A stretch of 54,599 nt of DNA from positions 1-54,599 of the forward strand of contig CANHDJ010000022.1 of NCBI GenBank assembly GCA_947459425.1, written 5' to 3'. Source of the stretch: Ignavibacteria bacterium (lineage in GTDB: Bacteria > Bacteroidota > Ignavibacteria > Kapaibacteriales > UBA4661). Of this stretch, positions 8,941 to 17,876 are shown one piece after another. Made by a program: the position numbers and the translations under genes. Below the pieces are notes generated by a model. That model had not been told where the DNA came from. It saw nothing but the letters and a program-made list of their open reading frames with translations, and did no database searches. The first letter of the stretch is position 1, and each line of letters starts with the position of its first letter.

Positions 8941-9582
8941 ATGACGCAACGCTACTTTAATCTTGAACCAAACGCTACGCCGTATAACCGCACCTATCTT
9001 TCCAAAGATGAATTAGAGGAGCGTTTGAAGGACTATGTTGATGTGCTGGATATTCATAAAATTATTAGCGCCTACGAATTGGCGGAAAGCGTCCACGAGC
9101 CGATTATTCGGAATGACGGTACGCCGTTTTTTTACCACTCGACGCGAGTGTGCAAAATTTTGATTGATGAATTAGAATGTTACGATGTTGACATTCTTTC
9201 CGCCGCTCTGCTCCACGATGTTTTAGAGGATTCCACGACGGTGACGAAAGAAGTGCTGGAATATAATTTTGGTCAATACGTTGCCTACATCGTCGAAACC
9301 CTTACCAAAGACCTCAACGAACAGCGTCAAAAACCCGACGAAATTGATTTGGCACACGTGGAAAAACTGCACAATGCCAGCGAAGATTGCTTGCTTATTC
9401 GTTTGACGGCACGTTTGGATAATTTTCGTTGTTTGGAATTTAACCTCAAGCGCAATCCGATTACCTACATCAACAACACAACCGAGCGTTATCTCCCGCT
9501 TGCCGAGAAGCGCATTTCCAGCAAGCGTCTTCAATATCTTCTCCGTGAGTTAAAAAAAGAGCGGAATAAGTTTTTGGGATAA
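8941..9582 (+). CDS. Small alarmone hydrolase-like HD protein ((p)ppGpp 3'-pyrophosphohydrolase family)
   Basis: This 213-residue single-domain protein resembles the hydrolase half of RelA/SpoT and MESH1. The conserved metal-binding positions are visible: His66 in GTPFFYHSTRV, His92-Asp93 in ALLHDVLEDS, and Asp160 in RLTARLDNFRCLE (family pattern K.ADRLHNMRTL). There is no synthetase, TGS or ACT domain. The expected reaction is Mn-dependent removal of pyrophosphate from (p)ppGpp, or possibly from NADPH as in MESH1. The His in the family's RLHN signature is replaced by Asp (RLDN), so activity needs testing. The gene follows the kinase by 162 nt and has its own candidate promoter and a long leader. 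Confidence 0.75.
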   Translation: MTQRYFNLEPNATPYNRTYLSKDELEERLKDYVDVLDIHKIISAYELAESVHEPIIRNDGTPFFYHSTRVCKILIDELECYDVDILSAALLHDVLEDSTTVTKEVLEYNFGQYVAYIVETLTKDLNEQRQKPDEIDLAHVEKLHNASEDCLLIRLTARLDNFRCLEFNLKRNPITYINNTTERYLPLAEKRISSKRLQYLLRELKKERNKFLG

Positions 9583-9604
9583 TTGAGTAAATATGCTATT
9601 CTTG
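9574..9604 (+). promoter_or_regulatory. Bacteroidota-type promoter for the acyltransferase gene
   Basis: TTG at 9574-9576 (within TTTG) overlaps the end of the hydrolase gene. It is followed after 20 nt by TATTCTTG at 9597-9604, one base from TAnnTTTG. Initiation would fall near 9611, giving a leader of about 30 nt. Confidence 0.45.
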
Positions 9605-9642
9605 TATAGTATTTCTACATTCCCAAACTCTTATTGGCATTT

Positions 9643-10527
9643 GTGAAATCACCAATTCAACGTGTAATTACCGCTCTTTTGCGTGCTTTAGGTCTGATGG
9701 CGTATCGGCTTTCACCCCAAGGACGCTCACGTCTCGGCAGATACGCCGGAGAAATTCTGCGGTTTTTGAGTGCTTCGCGTCGCCGTATAACGCTGGAGAA
9801 TCTTCGTCGTGCTTTTCCTGATAGTGACGACACTTCCTTGCGTATGATTGCCCGTGCTTCCTATCGCAGTCTCGGCACAACGCTTGTCGAACTCCTGACT
9901 TTTCCGCATATTACTCCAAGCGAAGCCCGTGCAATGATTGATATGCACGGCACCGAAGCCATCGAAGAAGAAATACGCAACGGACGCGGCGTGTTACTCA
10001 TTTCTGGTCACTTTGGTAATTGGGAACTCCTGGCATTTACCTTTCCGCTTTATACGAATATCCCAACGTCGGTCATCGTTGCGCCGCAATCGAATCAGTA
10101 TGCTGAACAATACTTGCACTGGTATCGCTCGCGGACAGGCAATCGCATGATTCAAATGGACAAAGCCGCTCGTACTATTTTGGAGCGTCTTCGCCAAGCC
10201 GAGGCAATTGCCCTGCTTGCCGACCAAGCCGCCACTGCCGACCGCGACGTGTTTGTGCCATTTTTCGGAATCCCCGCCGCCACATACGAAGCTCCTGCCG
10301 CACTTGCGCTCAAGCGCAATGCCGCCATGTTTACGGCATTTGCCGTGCGCGGCGCAGACGGACGCTACACAGCAGAATTTCACCGTATCCCGCATGAAGA
10401 CTTGTCGCCGGACAAAGATGGTATTCTTGAACTCACCCGCCGCCACGTTCAATCCCTCGAAGATGCGATTCGCCAACGCCCCGATTTATGGGCATGGCAA
10501 CACAGACGGTGGAAACATACTCCGTAG
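9643..10527 (+). CDS. LpxL/HtrB-type lipid A lauroyl acyltransferase
   Basis: This 294-residue, membrane-associated acyltransferase adds a secondary acyl chain to lipid A precursors at the inner face of the cytoplasmic membrane. Evidence: the family N-terminal motif RRITLENLRRAFPD, the catalytic H(X4)D/E box GHFGNWELL, a Q-rich loop VIVAPQSNQYAEQYLHWYR, ALLADQAATADRDVFVPFFG, and the C-terminal WAWQHRRWK. The start is either GTG at 9643 or TTG at 9634; there is no ATG near. It implies a lipid A-containing outer membrane. The gene converges on the outer-membrane receptor gene with 37 nt between the stops. Confidence 0.87.
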   Translation: MKSPIQRVITALLRALGLMAYRLSPQGRSRLGRYAGEILRFLSASRRRITLENLRRAFPDSDDTSLRMIARASYRSLGTTLVELLTFPHITPSEARAMIDMHGTEAIEEEIRNGRGVLLISGHFGNWELLAFTFPLYTNIPTSVIVAPQSNQYAEQYLHWYRSRTGNRMIQMDKAARTILERLRQAEAIALLADQAATADRDVFVPFFGIPAATYEAPAALALKRNAAMFTAFAVRGADGRYTAEFHRIPHEDLSPDKDGILELTRRHVQSLEDAIRQRPDLWAWQHRRWKHTP

Positions 10528-10564
10528 TTATCGTGTGCGCCGCAATCGCCCCCAGTGCATCCCA

Positions 10565-13507
10565 TCAAAACGCCCGTAAATTATACGTCACGGTTAAAAG
10601 TGCATAGCGCCGCAAAACCACCGTCTGTAAGTCCTCAATGTAGGTACTGCTCACGCTGCGGGTAATGGCAGTGTTTTGATTGAGTGCATCGAAGGCGGAA
10701 AGTTTGACTTCCAGTTTATCATCCAAAAAGCGCTTTCCTATGCCGAGCGAAAGAAGGGGAATCGCTTGATTGAAGCCGCTTGATAAGCCGTTATTGGAGA
10801 TATAGGTGAAATCGCCCGACAGCAAAAATCCTTCCCAAAAGACCCAATTCAGTTTTGCATACAGATTATGCACCAAAAAAGTGTTGTCCAGTGATGATTG
10901 AAGCGAGTTGCGGGCAATCGTAATGGCGCTGCGACCCGATATGGTAAAATCAAGATTTTCGCTGATATTACTACTCAAGGTCAGCGAAGGCGTAATGCCG
11001 TAATTATCAACATTATTTTGCTGGGTATTGATAAAACTAATATCCCGCGAATACGTCAAGCCCGCACCAACGTTGACGTTCAGCTTTGCGCCCTGCCAAA
11101 GTTCAAGCGGAAATCCGTAGGAACCAAACGCGCGACCACTCCAAAATCCGCTCACATTGACAGGACGTGTGAACTGCCCGCCCGAGACCAAGCGCACTTC
11201 CGGCAGAATTACGGTATCACGCGGCGCAATCGTCGTTGCATTGACAATTTTGTTATCCGTGAAATTGACACCGACAAAAAAGAACATCGAATTTGCCGTT
11301 GCCATATCGAACACGCCGTAGTTTGCAAAAATGCTATGGGTATATTCTTGATTTAAATTCGGATTGCCAAGGTAGAGCCGAAGCGGATCGGAGAAGTCGA
11401 GGACGTTCTGAAGCTGACGAATGCTGGGCGCACTCGTAAACGTGCGGTAATTGAGGCGTAAATTCCCCGTTTTGCCAAAACGCATGGTAAAACTTGCCGA
11501 TGGCAGGACGTTCGTGAACTGGTTTGCGGCGGTGAACTGGCTTGGAAACTGCTGTGCAACATTCAAAAACGCCGCTTGATAATCCACACCTACCGAAAAG
11601 TTTGCTCCCGTCGCAAAGGCATAACGGTAGGTCAAGCCCGGACGGTGCGTGATGTAGGAACTCGTGAAAACGTTGGAAAGCAAGGTGTTTTGCTGGGTAT
11701 AATCGCCTGAGGTGCGGCTAAAATCGAATACTTGCCTGTCGGACTCGGAGCGCGACCAATTCGCGTTGTAAGACGCTTGCAGACTGCCTTTGTCGTGGAT
11801 TTGTTCTGTGAAGGAGACATTTCCGCCCAGTCCCAGAGAATTGCCAAAAATCGGCGTTTCTTGGCGAACGGTATCAAAAAGAAGCCCTGATGCTTGATTG
11901 GCAGCAGCGAAGCCGTTGAGCGCATTATTGATTTGATTGCCCTGATTTCGATTGTAGCTGGGGGAAATATTGATCGAAAGTGTGCGCCCTTCCACAGGGA
12001 ATTTATGCCGCCAAAGCAGGTCGCCGCCCAAAGAATAGCCGAGATTGTCAGAAGCCCCATCGGAGCGCGTCGTATTCAGTGTGCGTGAGTTGCCCGACGA
12101 TGCAACAACAAAGGTCGCACGATCGCTTGTGGAGGTGCGATTGTTGGTTTGAAAGGTTGCACGAGGCGTGAAAATAAGGGAGTTGGATGAATCCAAGGTT
12201 GCTTCAATGCGAAGATTCACGCGGTGATTCATATTTTGGGTATTGCTGATGGAGCCTTGTGTACTTGTTTGCGGCGGGATGCCGTCTGCAAGGAAGTATT
12301 GGCGCTGGAGGGCTTGTTGCGCGTCGTTATTGGTCAAATTCACAAAGTAGCTGCCCGTCACACTCACGTCTTTGCCCCACATATCGGTATAATTCACGCC
12401 CAAACCATGCGCCGAGGTGATACCGTCGCTTTGCGGCACAAGGAAATCGCCGGGATTGCCGCTACCACCCGCACCACCTTGACCCATGCGCATAACGGTA
12501 GCATTGCCACCGCCCCGCATGGCTGCTGCTGCGCTGGGGTTGCTCATCATACGAGCCATATTCCCGCCACCGCCGCCAAGCAGTCCCAAAATATCTTGAA
12601 TGCCGAAATTTTGTTGGTTGATGTTGTTCGACAGCCCCAGAATGGAGATTTTACGGTCGCCGTTGAAAAAATTGATATTTCCACCCGCCGTATAGCGGCT
12701 TGTGAAGGCATCCGTGTTTGAACCGTAGCCCGCATAGACTTTTCCAAACTGCCCAATGCGTTTATTGGGATTGGTGATGATATTCAGCGTTTTGGTACGA
12801 TCACCATCATCAAACCGCGTGAATGCGGCTTGATCGCTCATTTGGTCCAGCACTTGTACTTTGTCAATCATTTCCGAAGGAAGATTTTTCAACGCCGCCG
12901 AAGGATCATCGCCGAAAAAGGGTTTTCCGTCCACCAGCACACGCCGCACGTTTTCGCCTTGTGCCTTGACCGTGCCGCTTGCGTCCACCTCGACTCCGGG
13001 CATTTTGCGGATAATATCTTCGGCGACGGCGTTTCGGTCGGTCTTAAAGGCTTTGGCGTTGTATTCGGTGGTGTCGCCGCGTACTTCGGCGCGGAGTGCT
13101 GTTGTTGCCACCTCTACTTCGCCCGTTTTAACGGCGCTGGACGACAATCGGAAAGGCGGTAAGCGGAGCGTGTCCATTTTGCCTGTGATTGCCGCAGGAA
13201 CGGTGATTTTACTGATTTTGGTGGCAAATCCGACGGATTGCAAGGAAAGCAGGAATTGTCCTGCCGGAACGCCTTTGAGAAAAAACACCCCATTGCGGTC
13301 AGCAACAGTACCAGTGATGAGGCTGCTATCTGCTCGCAAGAGCTGTACTCGTGCGCCCGTGACGGGAGAGCGTGTAGCGCTGTCAACAACACTTGCCGAA
13401 ACAACGATGGTTTCGGTTTGAGCATTGGTGCGGTGTGTGGCGAATATAAATAAACAAGCGAGAATCGCGCAGCTTGCGAAGCGATTGGTGGAGAAGCAAG
13501 GTCTCAT
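10565..13507 (-). CDS. Outer-membrane beta-barrel protein with CarboxypepD-like and plug domains
   Basis: This 980-residue protein begins with a signal peptide (ASCAILACLFIFATHRTNAQ). A carboxypeptidase-regulatory-like Ig domain follows at about 35-115 (SVVDSATRSPVTGARVQL), then a TonB-plug-like domain at 125-235 (KMPGVEVDASGTVKAQGE, RRVLVDGKPFFG). The rest is a long beta-barrel ending in a hydrophobic, aromatic-alternating strand (LLTVTYNLRAF). This is the layout of the OMP_b-brl_3 / TonB-dependent receptor-like family. A Gly-rich insert near residues 310-350 (LLGGGGGNMARMM) probably forms an external loop. The substrate cannot be predicted. The -7-like element TATTTTTG at 13563-13556 may drive it. 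Confidence 0.87.
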   Translation of the reverse strand: MRPCFSTNRFASCAILACLFIFATHRTNAQTETIVVSASVVDSATRSPVTGARVQLLRADSSLITGTVADRNGVFFLKGVPAGQFLLSLQSVGFATKISKITVPAAITGKMDTLRLPPFRLSSSAVKTGEVEVATTALRAEVRGDTTEYNAKAFKTDRNAVAEDIIRKMPGVEVDASGTVKAQGENVRRVLVDGKPFFGDDPSAALKNLPSEMIDKVQVLDQMSDQAAFTRFDDGDRTKTLNIITNPNKRIGQFGKVYAGYGSNTDAFTSRYTAGGNINFFNGDRKISILGLSNNINQQNFGIQDILGLLGGGGGNMARMMSNPSAAAAMRGGGNATVMRMGQGGAGGSGNPGDFLVPQSDGITSAHGLGVNYTDMWGKDVSVTGSYFVNLTNNDAQQALQRQYFLADGIPPQTSTQGSISNTQNMNHRVNLRIEATLDSSNSLIFTPRATFQTNNRTSTSDRATFVVASSGNSRTLNTTRSDGASDNLGYSLGGDLLWRHKFPVEGRTLSINISPSYNRNQGNQINNALNGFAAANQASGLLFDTVRQETPIFGNSLGLGGNVSFTEQIHDKGSLQASYNANWSRSESDRQVFDFSRTSGDYTQQNTLLSNVFTSSYITHRPGLTYRYAFATGANFSVGVDYQAAFLNVAQQFPSQFTAANQFTNVLPSASFTMRFGKTGNLRLNYRTFTSAPSIRQLQNVLDFSDPLRLYLGNPNLNQEYTHSIFANYGVFDMATANSMFFFVGVNFTDNKIVNATTIAPRDTVILPEVRLVSGGQFTRPVNVSGFWSGRAFGSYGFPLELWQGAKLNVNVGAGLTYSRDISFINTQQNNVDNYGITPSLTLSSNISENLDFTISGRSAITIARNSLQSSLDNTFLVHNLYAKLNWVFWEGFLLSGDFTYISNNGLSSGFNQAIPLLSLGIGKRFLDDKLEVKLSAFDALNQNTAITRSVSSTYIEDLQTVVLRRYALLTVTYNLRAF

Positions 13508-13555
13508 GGAGGAGTGGTGAGAAAGGTGAGGGAAGTTTGAACGAATCTTCTACGA

Positions 13556-13563
13556 CAAAAATA
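13556..13563 (-). promoter_or_regulatory. Possible -7 element for the outer-membrane protein gene
   Basis: On the minus strand the bases read TATTTTTG, an exact TAnnTTTG, 49 nt before the ATG at 13507. No TTG lies at the usual 20 nt upstream, so this is a partial promoter match. Confidence 0.25.
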
Positions 13564-13639
13564 CGATAAAGTTACAGGAAAATCGTGGTGCAGGATGTTA
13601 AATAATTGTGAAAAATGGCTGGTTTTGTAATAGCAAAGT

Positions 13640-14446
13640 CTATCCTTGTTGCGCGGCTGTGCTGATATTTGCTATACGTGCGCGCTCTTGTGCGGCGTAG
13701 CTGTCCATCTCAGCAAACGATTCCATGCGGTGTTCGGCGTACATGGTGTGGTGAAAAGCGTCAAGTTGGGTGAGCAAGCGAATCAAATCCTGTTTTTGTG
13801 CGTCCGTCAGCGTTCCGGCGACGATGTGGCTTGCCGCACCCATTTGCTGCGCTGCTTGAAAAAATGCCCCTTTGCCACTTGCCGTCATGCGGACACGGCG
13901 CATTCGTTTGTCTTTGGTGTCGCTGTATTCCTCCAAAAAGCCCGCTTTTTCCAAACGCCGCATAATTTCTGCCCCCGTTGTGACCTCGGTGAGCGTTGCC
14001 GAATAGACTTCCGATTTTGTTGGTTCGCCTTGCGATTGCTGGTGTCGCATAATTGCTGCCATGAGCACAAACTCGTCAATTGAGGTAATACGCTGCCCTT
14101 CAAATGCTTTTTTAATGTACATCTTGGAATACCGCCCCATTCGTCCGAGCAGAATACTAATCATCCCGTCAGCATCCATGCGCAGATGCGCCATTGCATC
14201 AACGTTGGGGAAGGGGATTTGATTTTTTGACGCTGATGAAGGCGGAAAAAGCGCAGAGGGCGCAAAACCTGCATCGGAGCCATCTTCACGGCTACGTTGC
14301 TGCATTTGTTCCTGCATCCATGCGCCAAATTTTTCCAATCGTGCATCTGCGCCATTCTGACGCTCAAAGTCTTGCCAAAGGGTAATTAAACGCAAGATGT
14401 TTTCGTAGCGATTGGTCGGGAAGCTATCTATCTGAGCGGTTTCCAT
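13640..14446 (-). CDS. MarR-family transcriptional regulator with long N-terminal region
   Basis: The product has 268 residues. The winged-helix part lies at about 140-235: ITSIDEFVLMAAIMRHQ, SEVYSATLTEVTTGAEIMRRL (recognition helix region), GFLEEYSDTKDKRMRRVRMT (wing with the MarR D.R..RV.LT pattern). Helices for dimerisation follow. The first ~120 residues, with a Gln/Ser-rich linker, are longer than in typical 140-160-residue MarR proteins. The ATG at 14446 is preferred over the upstream TTG at 14524, which would enter the divergent promoter region. It is transcribed away from the TonB-dependent receptor gene, 117 nt apart, and could repress it and/or the downstream receptor gene. Confidence 0.8.
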   Translation of the reverse strand: METAQIDSFPTNRYENILRLITLWQDFERQNGADARLEKFGAWMQEQMQQRSREDGSDAGFAPSALFPPSSASKNQIPFPNVDAMAHLRMDADGMISILLGRMGRYSKMYIKKAFEGQRITSIDEFVLMAAIMRHQQSQGEPTKSEVYSATLTEVTTGAEIMRRLEKAGFLEEYSDTKDKRMRRVRMTASGKGAFFQAAQQMGAASHIVAGTLTDAQKQDLIRLLTQLDAFHHTMYAEHRMESFAEMDSYAAQERARIANISTAAQQG

Positions 14447-14563
14447 AATAATTTTCCATCTTTTTTCGCTTGTGGGAACTTTGGAGAAATGGCGCTGGTT
14501 TAGATTGATATTACAAAATTGCACTAATTATTCCATTTTTGAAATACTTTTTAATCATTCTGC

Positions 14564-16963
14564 ATGAAAAAATTTACTATTGCGAGACGATACATCGGGC
14601 TTTGCACTACACTGCTCCTGATGAGTTACGCACAGCCTATGGTCGCACAAACAGGTACAAGTAGTTCGACCGGAACAGCCACCATAGAAACTTCGACAAC
14701 CGCTCCAAAAACAAAGGGTTCGATTGAAGGCACGGTCGTAAGCGCAGGGACACAAGACGCGCTGGTAGGGGTTAAAATAGAAGTTGTCGGCACAAAACTT
14801 GGTGCGATAACGAATACCGCCGGAAAATTTGCCTTGAAAAATATCCCAACAGGAGTGTATTCGGTCAAGTTCACGATTTTGGGCTATGAGTCGTTTATTC
14901 AATCGGATGTTTTTGTGGGTGCGGCAAAACCATATATTCTGAGCATTGAACTCCGTCCAGCCGCCATACAACTCAAAGGCGCGGAAGTGGAAGCAACCTA
15001 CTTTCGCAAAAACAGCGAAACGATTACCAGTACGCAGCTTTTGAATGCTGAGGATATTCGCCGTGCGCCAGGTGTGCAAGAAGATGTTGTCCGCGCTGTG
15101 GCATTGCTTCCGGGCGTGGCGGTCACGCAAGCCGGACGAAATGATTTGGTTGTGCGCGGTGGTGCGCCATTCGAGAACTTATTTTTGGTGGATAATATCG
15201 AAGTGCCGAATATCAATCACTTCGGTTCGCAAGGTTCGACGGGTGGACCACTTTCGATTATCAATATTGATTTTGTGAAAGATGTGAGTTTTTCGACAGG
15301 TGGGTTTGGAGCGAAATATGGCGACCGCGTTTCGTCGGTAACAAATCTGACGCTCCGCGACGGCAATAGTGAGCGCTTTTCGGGCAAAGTGAATTTGTCG
15401 GCAACGGGTTTTGGCGTGATTGCCGAAGGTCCGACGGCGGCGGGCGGCTCCTTTTTGGTGGGAGCGCGGCGGAGTTATTTGGATTTCATCTTCACGCTTG
15501 CCGGCTTTGGTTTTATTCCGCAATACTGGGACTTTACGGCGAAAATCACCCAAAAAATTGACAGCAAAAATTCGATTTCCTTTTTGGCTATCGGTGCGCT
15601 CGGAACGGTAGCGTTCAATAATGATACCGAAGAAAAACGTATTGCCAACAGCCGAATCACGGCTCCGGCGCAAGATCAGTATTTTTCCGGCTTGACGTGG
15701 AAAACACTTTTAGGCAATGGCTTTATGAACGTGACGCTGGGGCGAACCTTTAGTAAATATCAGACCTCGCAGCGCGACACGCTTTTGCGCGATATTTTCC
15801 GTAATTATTCCACCGAAGGTGAAACCTCGCTCAGAGCCGATGTGGTCTTGCAAATGGACGACAAATTGGAACTCAGCTTTGGCAATATTGCGAAGTATTC
15901 CAGTACACTCAAGTATGATATTTTTCTTCCCGCATTTTTCCGTTTAGACAACAACGGTATTCCTCGCGCTCTGAATGTGGATACCAATTTTACCGCTTTC
16001 CGCAATGCCACCTACGCACAGGCAGCGTACCAATTAACGCCGGATTTTCGGACAACCGTGAGTGTGCGGGCGGATTACAATAACTTTTTGAATACGCAAT
16101 TTGTCGTGTCGCCGCGCTTTGCACTCAGTTATGCGCTGTCACCATTCCAAACCCTGAATTTGAGCGGTGGACGATATTACCAAACACCGCAATTTATCTG
16201 GCTTATTGGCGACCCGTCCAACCGCAATGCGCTTGAGCCGATTCGTGTTGACCAAGCAGTCTTGGGCTATGAGCATATTCTCGCGCCGGATTTGAAATTT
16301 CAAATTGAGACGTATTACAAAGATTACTCGAACTATCCGGCGCGGCTTTACCGCCCGCAGTCGGTCTTAGCGCCGAATGGTTTTGATGATATTTCCAATG
16401 ATATTCCTTTTGGTCTGGAGCCGATAGCGAGTGTTGGTGCGGGCAGAGCGTTTGGTATTGAAGTATTTTTGCAGAAAAAACTGAGCGAAATCCCGCTTTA
16501 TGGCTTGATAAGCATCAGTGCGAATCGAACAGAATTTACAGGATTGGACGGAGTGCGGCGTGTGGGCGCATTCGATACGCCTATTATTGGAAATATCGCT
16601 GCAGGCTACCGCTTCGATACCGAATGGGAATTAAGCGCGAAAGTTCGTGCTTCCACGGGGCTTCCGACAACCCCGTTTGTGGACACGCCGACACGCTCCC
16701 GCGAAACACGCCTGCCAATGGGTTCGATTGATTTTTCGCGCTACAACGAAGGTGATCGTTTGCCGTTCTTCTACGGTGTAGATGTGCGCTTGGATAAACG
16801 CTGGTACTTTAGCGGCGTGCAGTTGGTAACGTATATTGACGTGCAGAATGTCACGGGACAGCGCAACCAGAGCGGCTTCCGATGGAATCCACGCACCCAA
16901 AAAGCCGACCCGATTCTTTCGATTGGTGTTTTGCCGAGTATTGGTGTGACGTTGGAGTTTTAA
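14564..16963 (+). CDS. TonB-dependent receptor with CarboxypepD-like N-terminal domain
   Basis: This 799-residue outer-membrane receptor has a signal peptide ending near PMVAQ, then a low-complexity Ser/Thr stretch and a CarboxypepD_reg-like domain at about 45-125 (GSIEGTVVSAGTQDALVGVK, KNIPTGVYSVKFTILGYE). The plug domain spans about 150-245 (DVVRAVALLPGVAVTQ, DLVVRGGAPFENLFLVDNIE). The 22-strand-type barrel ends in GVLPSIGVTLEF. No TonB box is obvious. The ligand is unknown. Its neighbour is the divergent MarR regulator; an intrinsic terminator follows about 160 nt downstream, after a hairpin-rich repeat. Confidence 0.88.
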   Translation: MKKFTIARRYIGLCTTLLLMSYAQPMVAQTGTSSSTGTATIETSTTAPKTKGSIEGTVVSAGTQDALVGVKIEVVGTKLGAITNTAGKFALKNIPTGVYSVKFTILGYESFIQSDVFVGAAKPYILSIELRPAAIQLKGAEVEATYFRKNSETITSTQLLNAEDIRRAPGVQEDVVRAVALLPGVAVTQAGRNDLVVRGGAPFENLFLVDNIEVPNINHFGSQGSTGGPLSIINIDFVKDVSFSTGGFGAKYGDRVSSVTNLTLRDGNSERFSGKVNLSATGFGVIAEGPTAAGGSFLVGARRSYLDFIFTLAGFGFIPQYWDFTAKITQKIDSKNSISFLAIGALGTVAFNNDTEEKRIANSRITAPAQDQYFSGLTWKTLLGNGFMNVTLGRTFSKYQTSQRDTLLRDIFRNYSTEGETSLRADVVLQMDDKLELSFGNIAKYSSTLKYDIFLPAFFRLDNNGIPRALNVDTNFTAFRNATYAQAAYQLTPDFRTTVSVRADYNNFLNTQFVVSPRFALSYALSPFQTLNLSGGRYYQTPQFIWLIGDPSNRNALEPIRVDQAVLGYEHILAPDLKFQIETYYKDYSNYPARLYRPQSVLAPNGFDDISNDIPFGLEPIASVGAGRAFGIEVFLQKKLSEIPLYGLISISANRTEFTGLDGVRRVGAFDTPIIGNIAAGYRFDTEWELSAKVRASTGLPTTPFVDTPTRSRETRLPMGSIDFSRYNEGDRLPFFYGVDVRLDKRWYFSGVQLVTYIDVQNVTGQRNQSGFRWNPRTQKADPILSIGVLPSIGVTLEF

Positions 16964-16975
16964 GAGACTGTTTGG

Positions 16976-17085
16976 AACCCCCGAAGAATCCTTATCCCAA
17001 CCCTTCTGTCAGGGGTAGAACGGCAAGACACAGGGCTGCTTCTTGGAGTCCTCTACCGTTGGGAGAGGCAGGGTGAGGGTCTTAG
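16976..17085. repeat. Composite palindromic intergenic repeat
   Basis: The stretch holds nested imperfect hairpins, for example ccct/aggg around 17001-17015 and ctct-cc/gg-agag around 17050-17067. The outer sides, cttatcccaaccct and agggtgagggt, are loosely complementary. It resembles the short dispersed palindromes found between genes elsewhere in this window. It is transcribed with the receptor gene. Confidence 0.5.
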
Positions 17086-17121
17086 CGTAATGACATTGTT
17101 GCTAACAGAAGCATTTTGAGA

Positions 17122-17159
17122 AAACGTCGAATAGTCATCACTATTCGACGTTTTTTTTT
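17122..17159 (+). terminator. Intrinsic terminator after the TonB-dependent receptor gene
   Basis: A perfect 13-bp stem, aaacgtcgaatag (17122-17134) with ctattcgacgttt (17141-17153), a 6-nt loop and nine Ts (17151-17159). This is the strongest terminator in the window. Confidence 0.9.
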
Positions 17160-17206
17160 GTAATTTTTTCATGTAACCTTTTTCCGATTTCGCACACTTA
17201 TCTTCT

Positions 17207-17767
17207 ATGAGCGTATCAACCCTTCATCTGGAATATATTTCCGCAATAGAACAAGTGTATCCTCATTTGGAACGCTTTGTTCGTGCGCTTGTGTGGAGAA
17301 ATGGCAGTCGCAACGCAAGTAATGAAGAGTTTTGCAAGGATATTATTGCGGAGACTATTGCAATAGCATTCGAGAATTTTGGCAAAATTCAGTATCAAGA
17401 AGCACTTCTGAGTTATTGTTTTACGATTGCAACGCGCCTTCACCGTAAAGCGCAGCGCACGGAGCGCATGACCGTAAAAGCGCCATCAACACACGTGTTT
17501 GAGACAGTTGAAGGTGAAACGTGGGATGCTGCACAAGATTACGATATGTTCAGCGACCACGCCTCAGAGCGGTCAACAGACGTTACACTTCTCTACAACG
17601 CGCTTGATACCTTGCCCGAACAACAGCGCGAAGCGGTAATCATGTTTGAAATTTTGGGATTTTCGATGCAGGAGATTTCCGAGGCACAAGAGCGTTCGGT
17701 TATTAGTGTCAAAGTCTCCGTCTCACGCGGTCGTGCGCTTCTTGCGAAGCGGCTCGGAGTATCGTAG
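17207..17767 (+). CDS. ECF-type RNA polymerase sigma factor
   Basis: A 186-residue sigma-70-like protein. The N-terminal part (about 10-95) fits region 2, with an Ala/Ile-rich helix DIIAETIAIAFENFGK and TIATRLHRKAQRTER. Residues about 125-183 fit region 4 well: LYNALDTLPEQQREAVIMFE, FSMQEISEAQERSVISVKVSV, SRGRALLAKRL. Region 2 is divergent, so its promoter specificity cannot be inferred. It starts a cluster with a single-span membrane protein and a secreted S41 peptidase, the usual arrangement of an ECF sigma factor with a membrane partner and a cell-envelope target. Confidence 0.8.
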   Translation: MSVSTLHLEYISAIEQVYPHLERFVRALVWRNGSRNASNEEFCKDIIAETIAIAFENFGKIQYQEALLSYCFTIATRLHRKAQRTERMTVKAPSTHVFETVEGETWDAAQDYDMFSDHASERSTDVTLLYNALDTLPEQQREAVIMFEILGFSMQEISEAQERSVISVKVSVSRGRALLAKRLGVS

Positions 17768-17876
17768 GAAAGGATGAAGTATGAAGCATGAAGCATGAAA
17801 GCTGCATTAATACACACTTGCGCGTGTAAAGTTTTACCACTGATGTTATCGCATCTATTTTTTTACCAGAAACACC

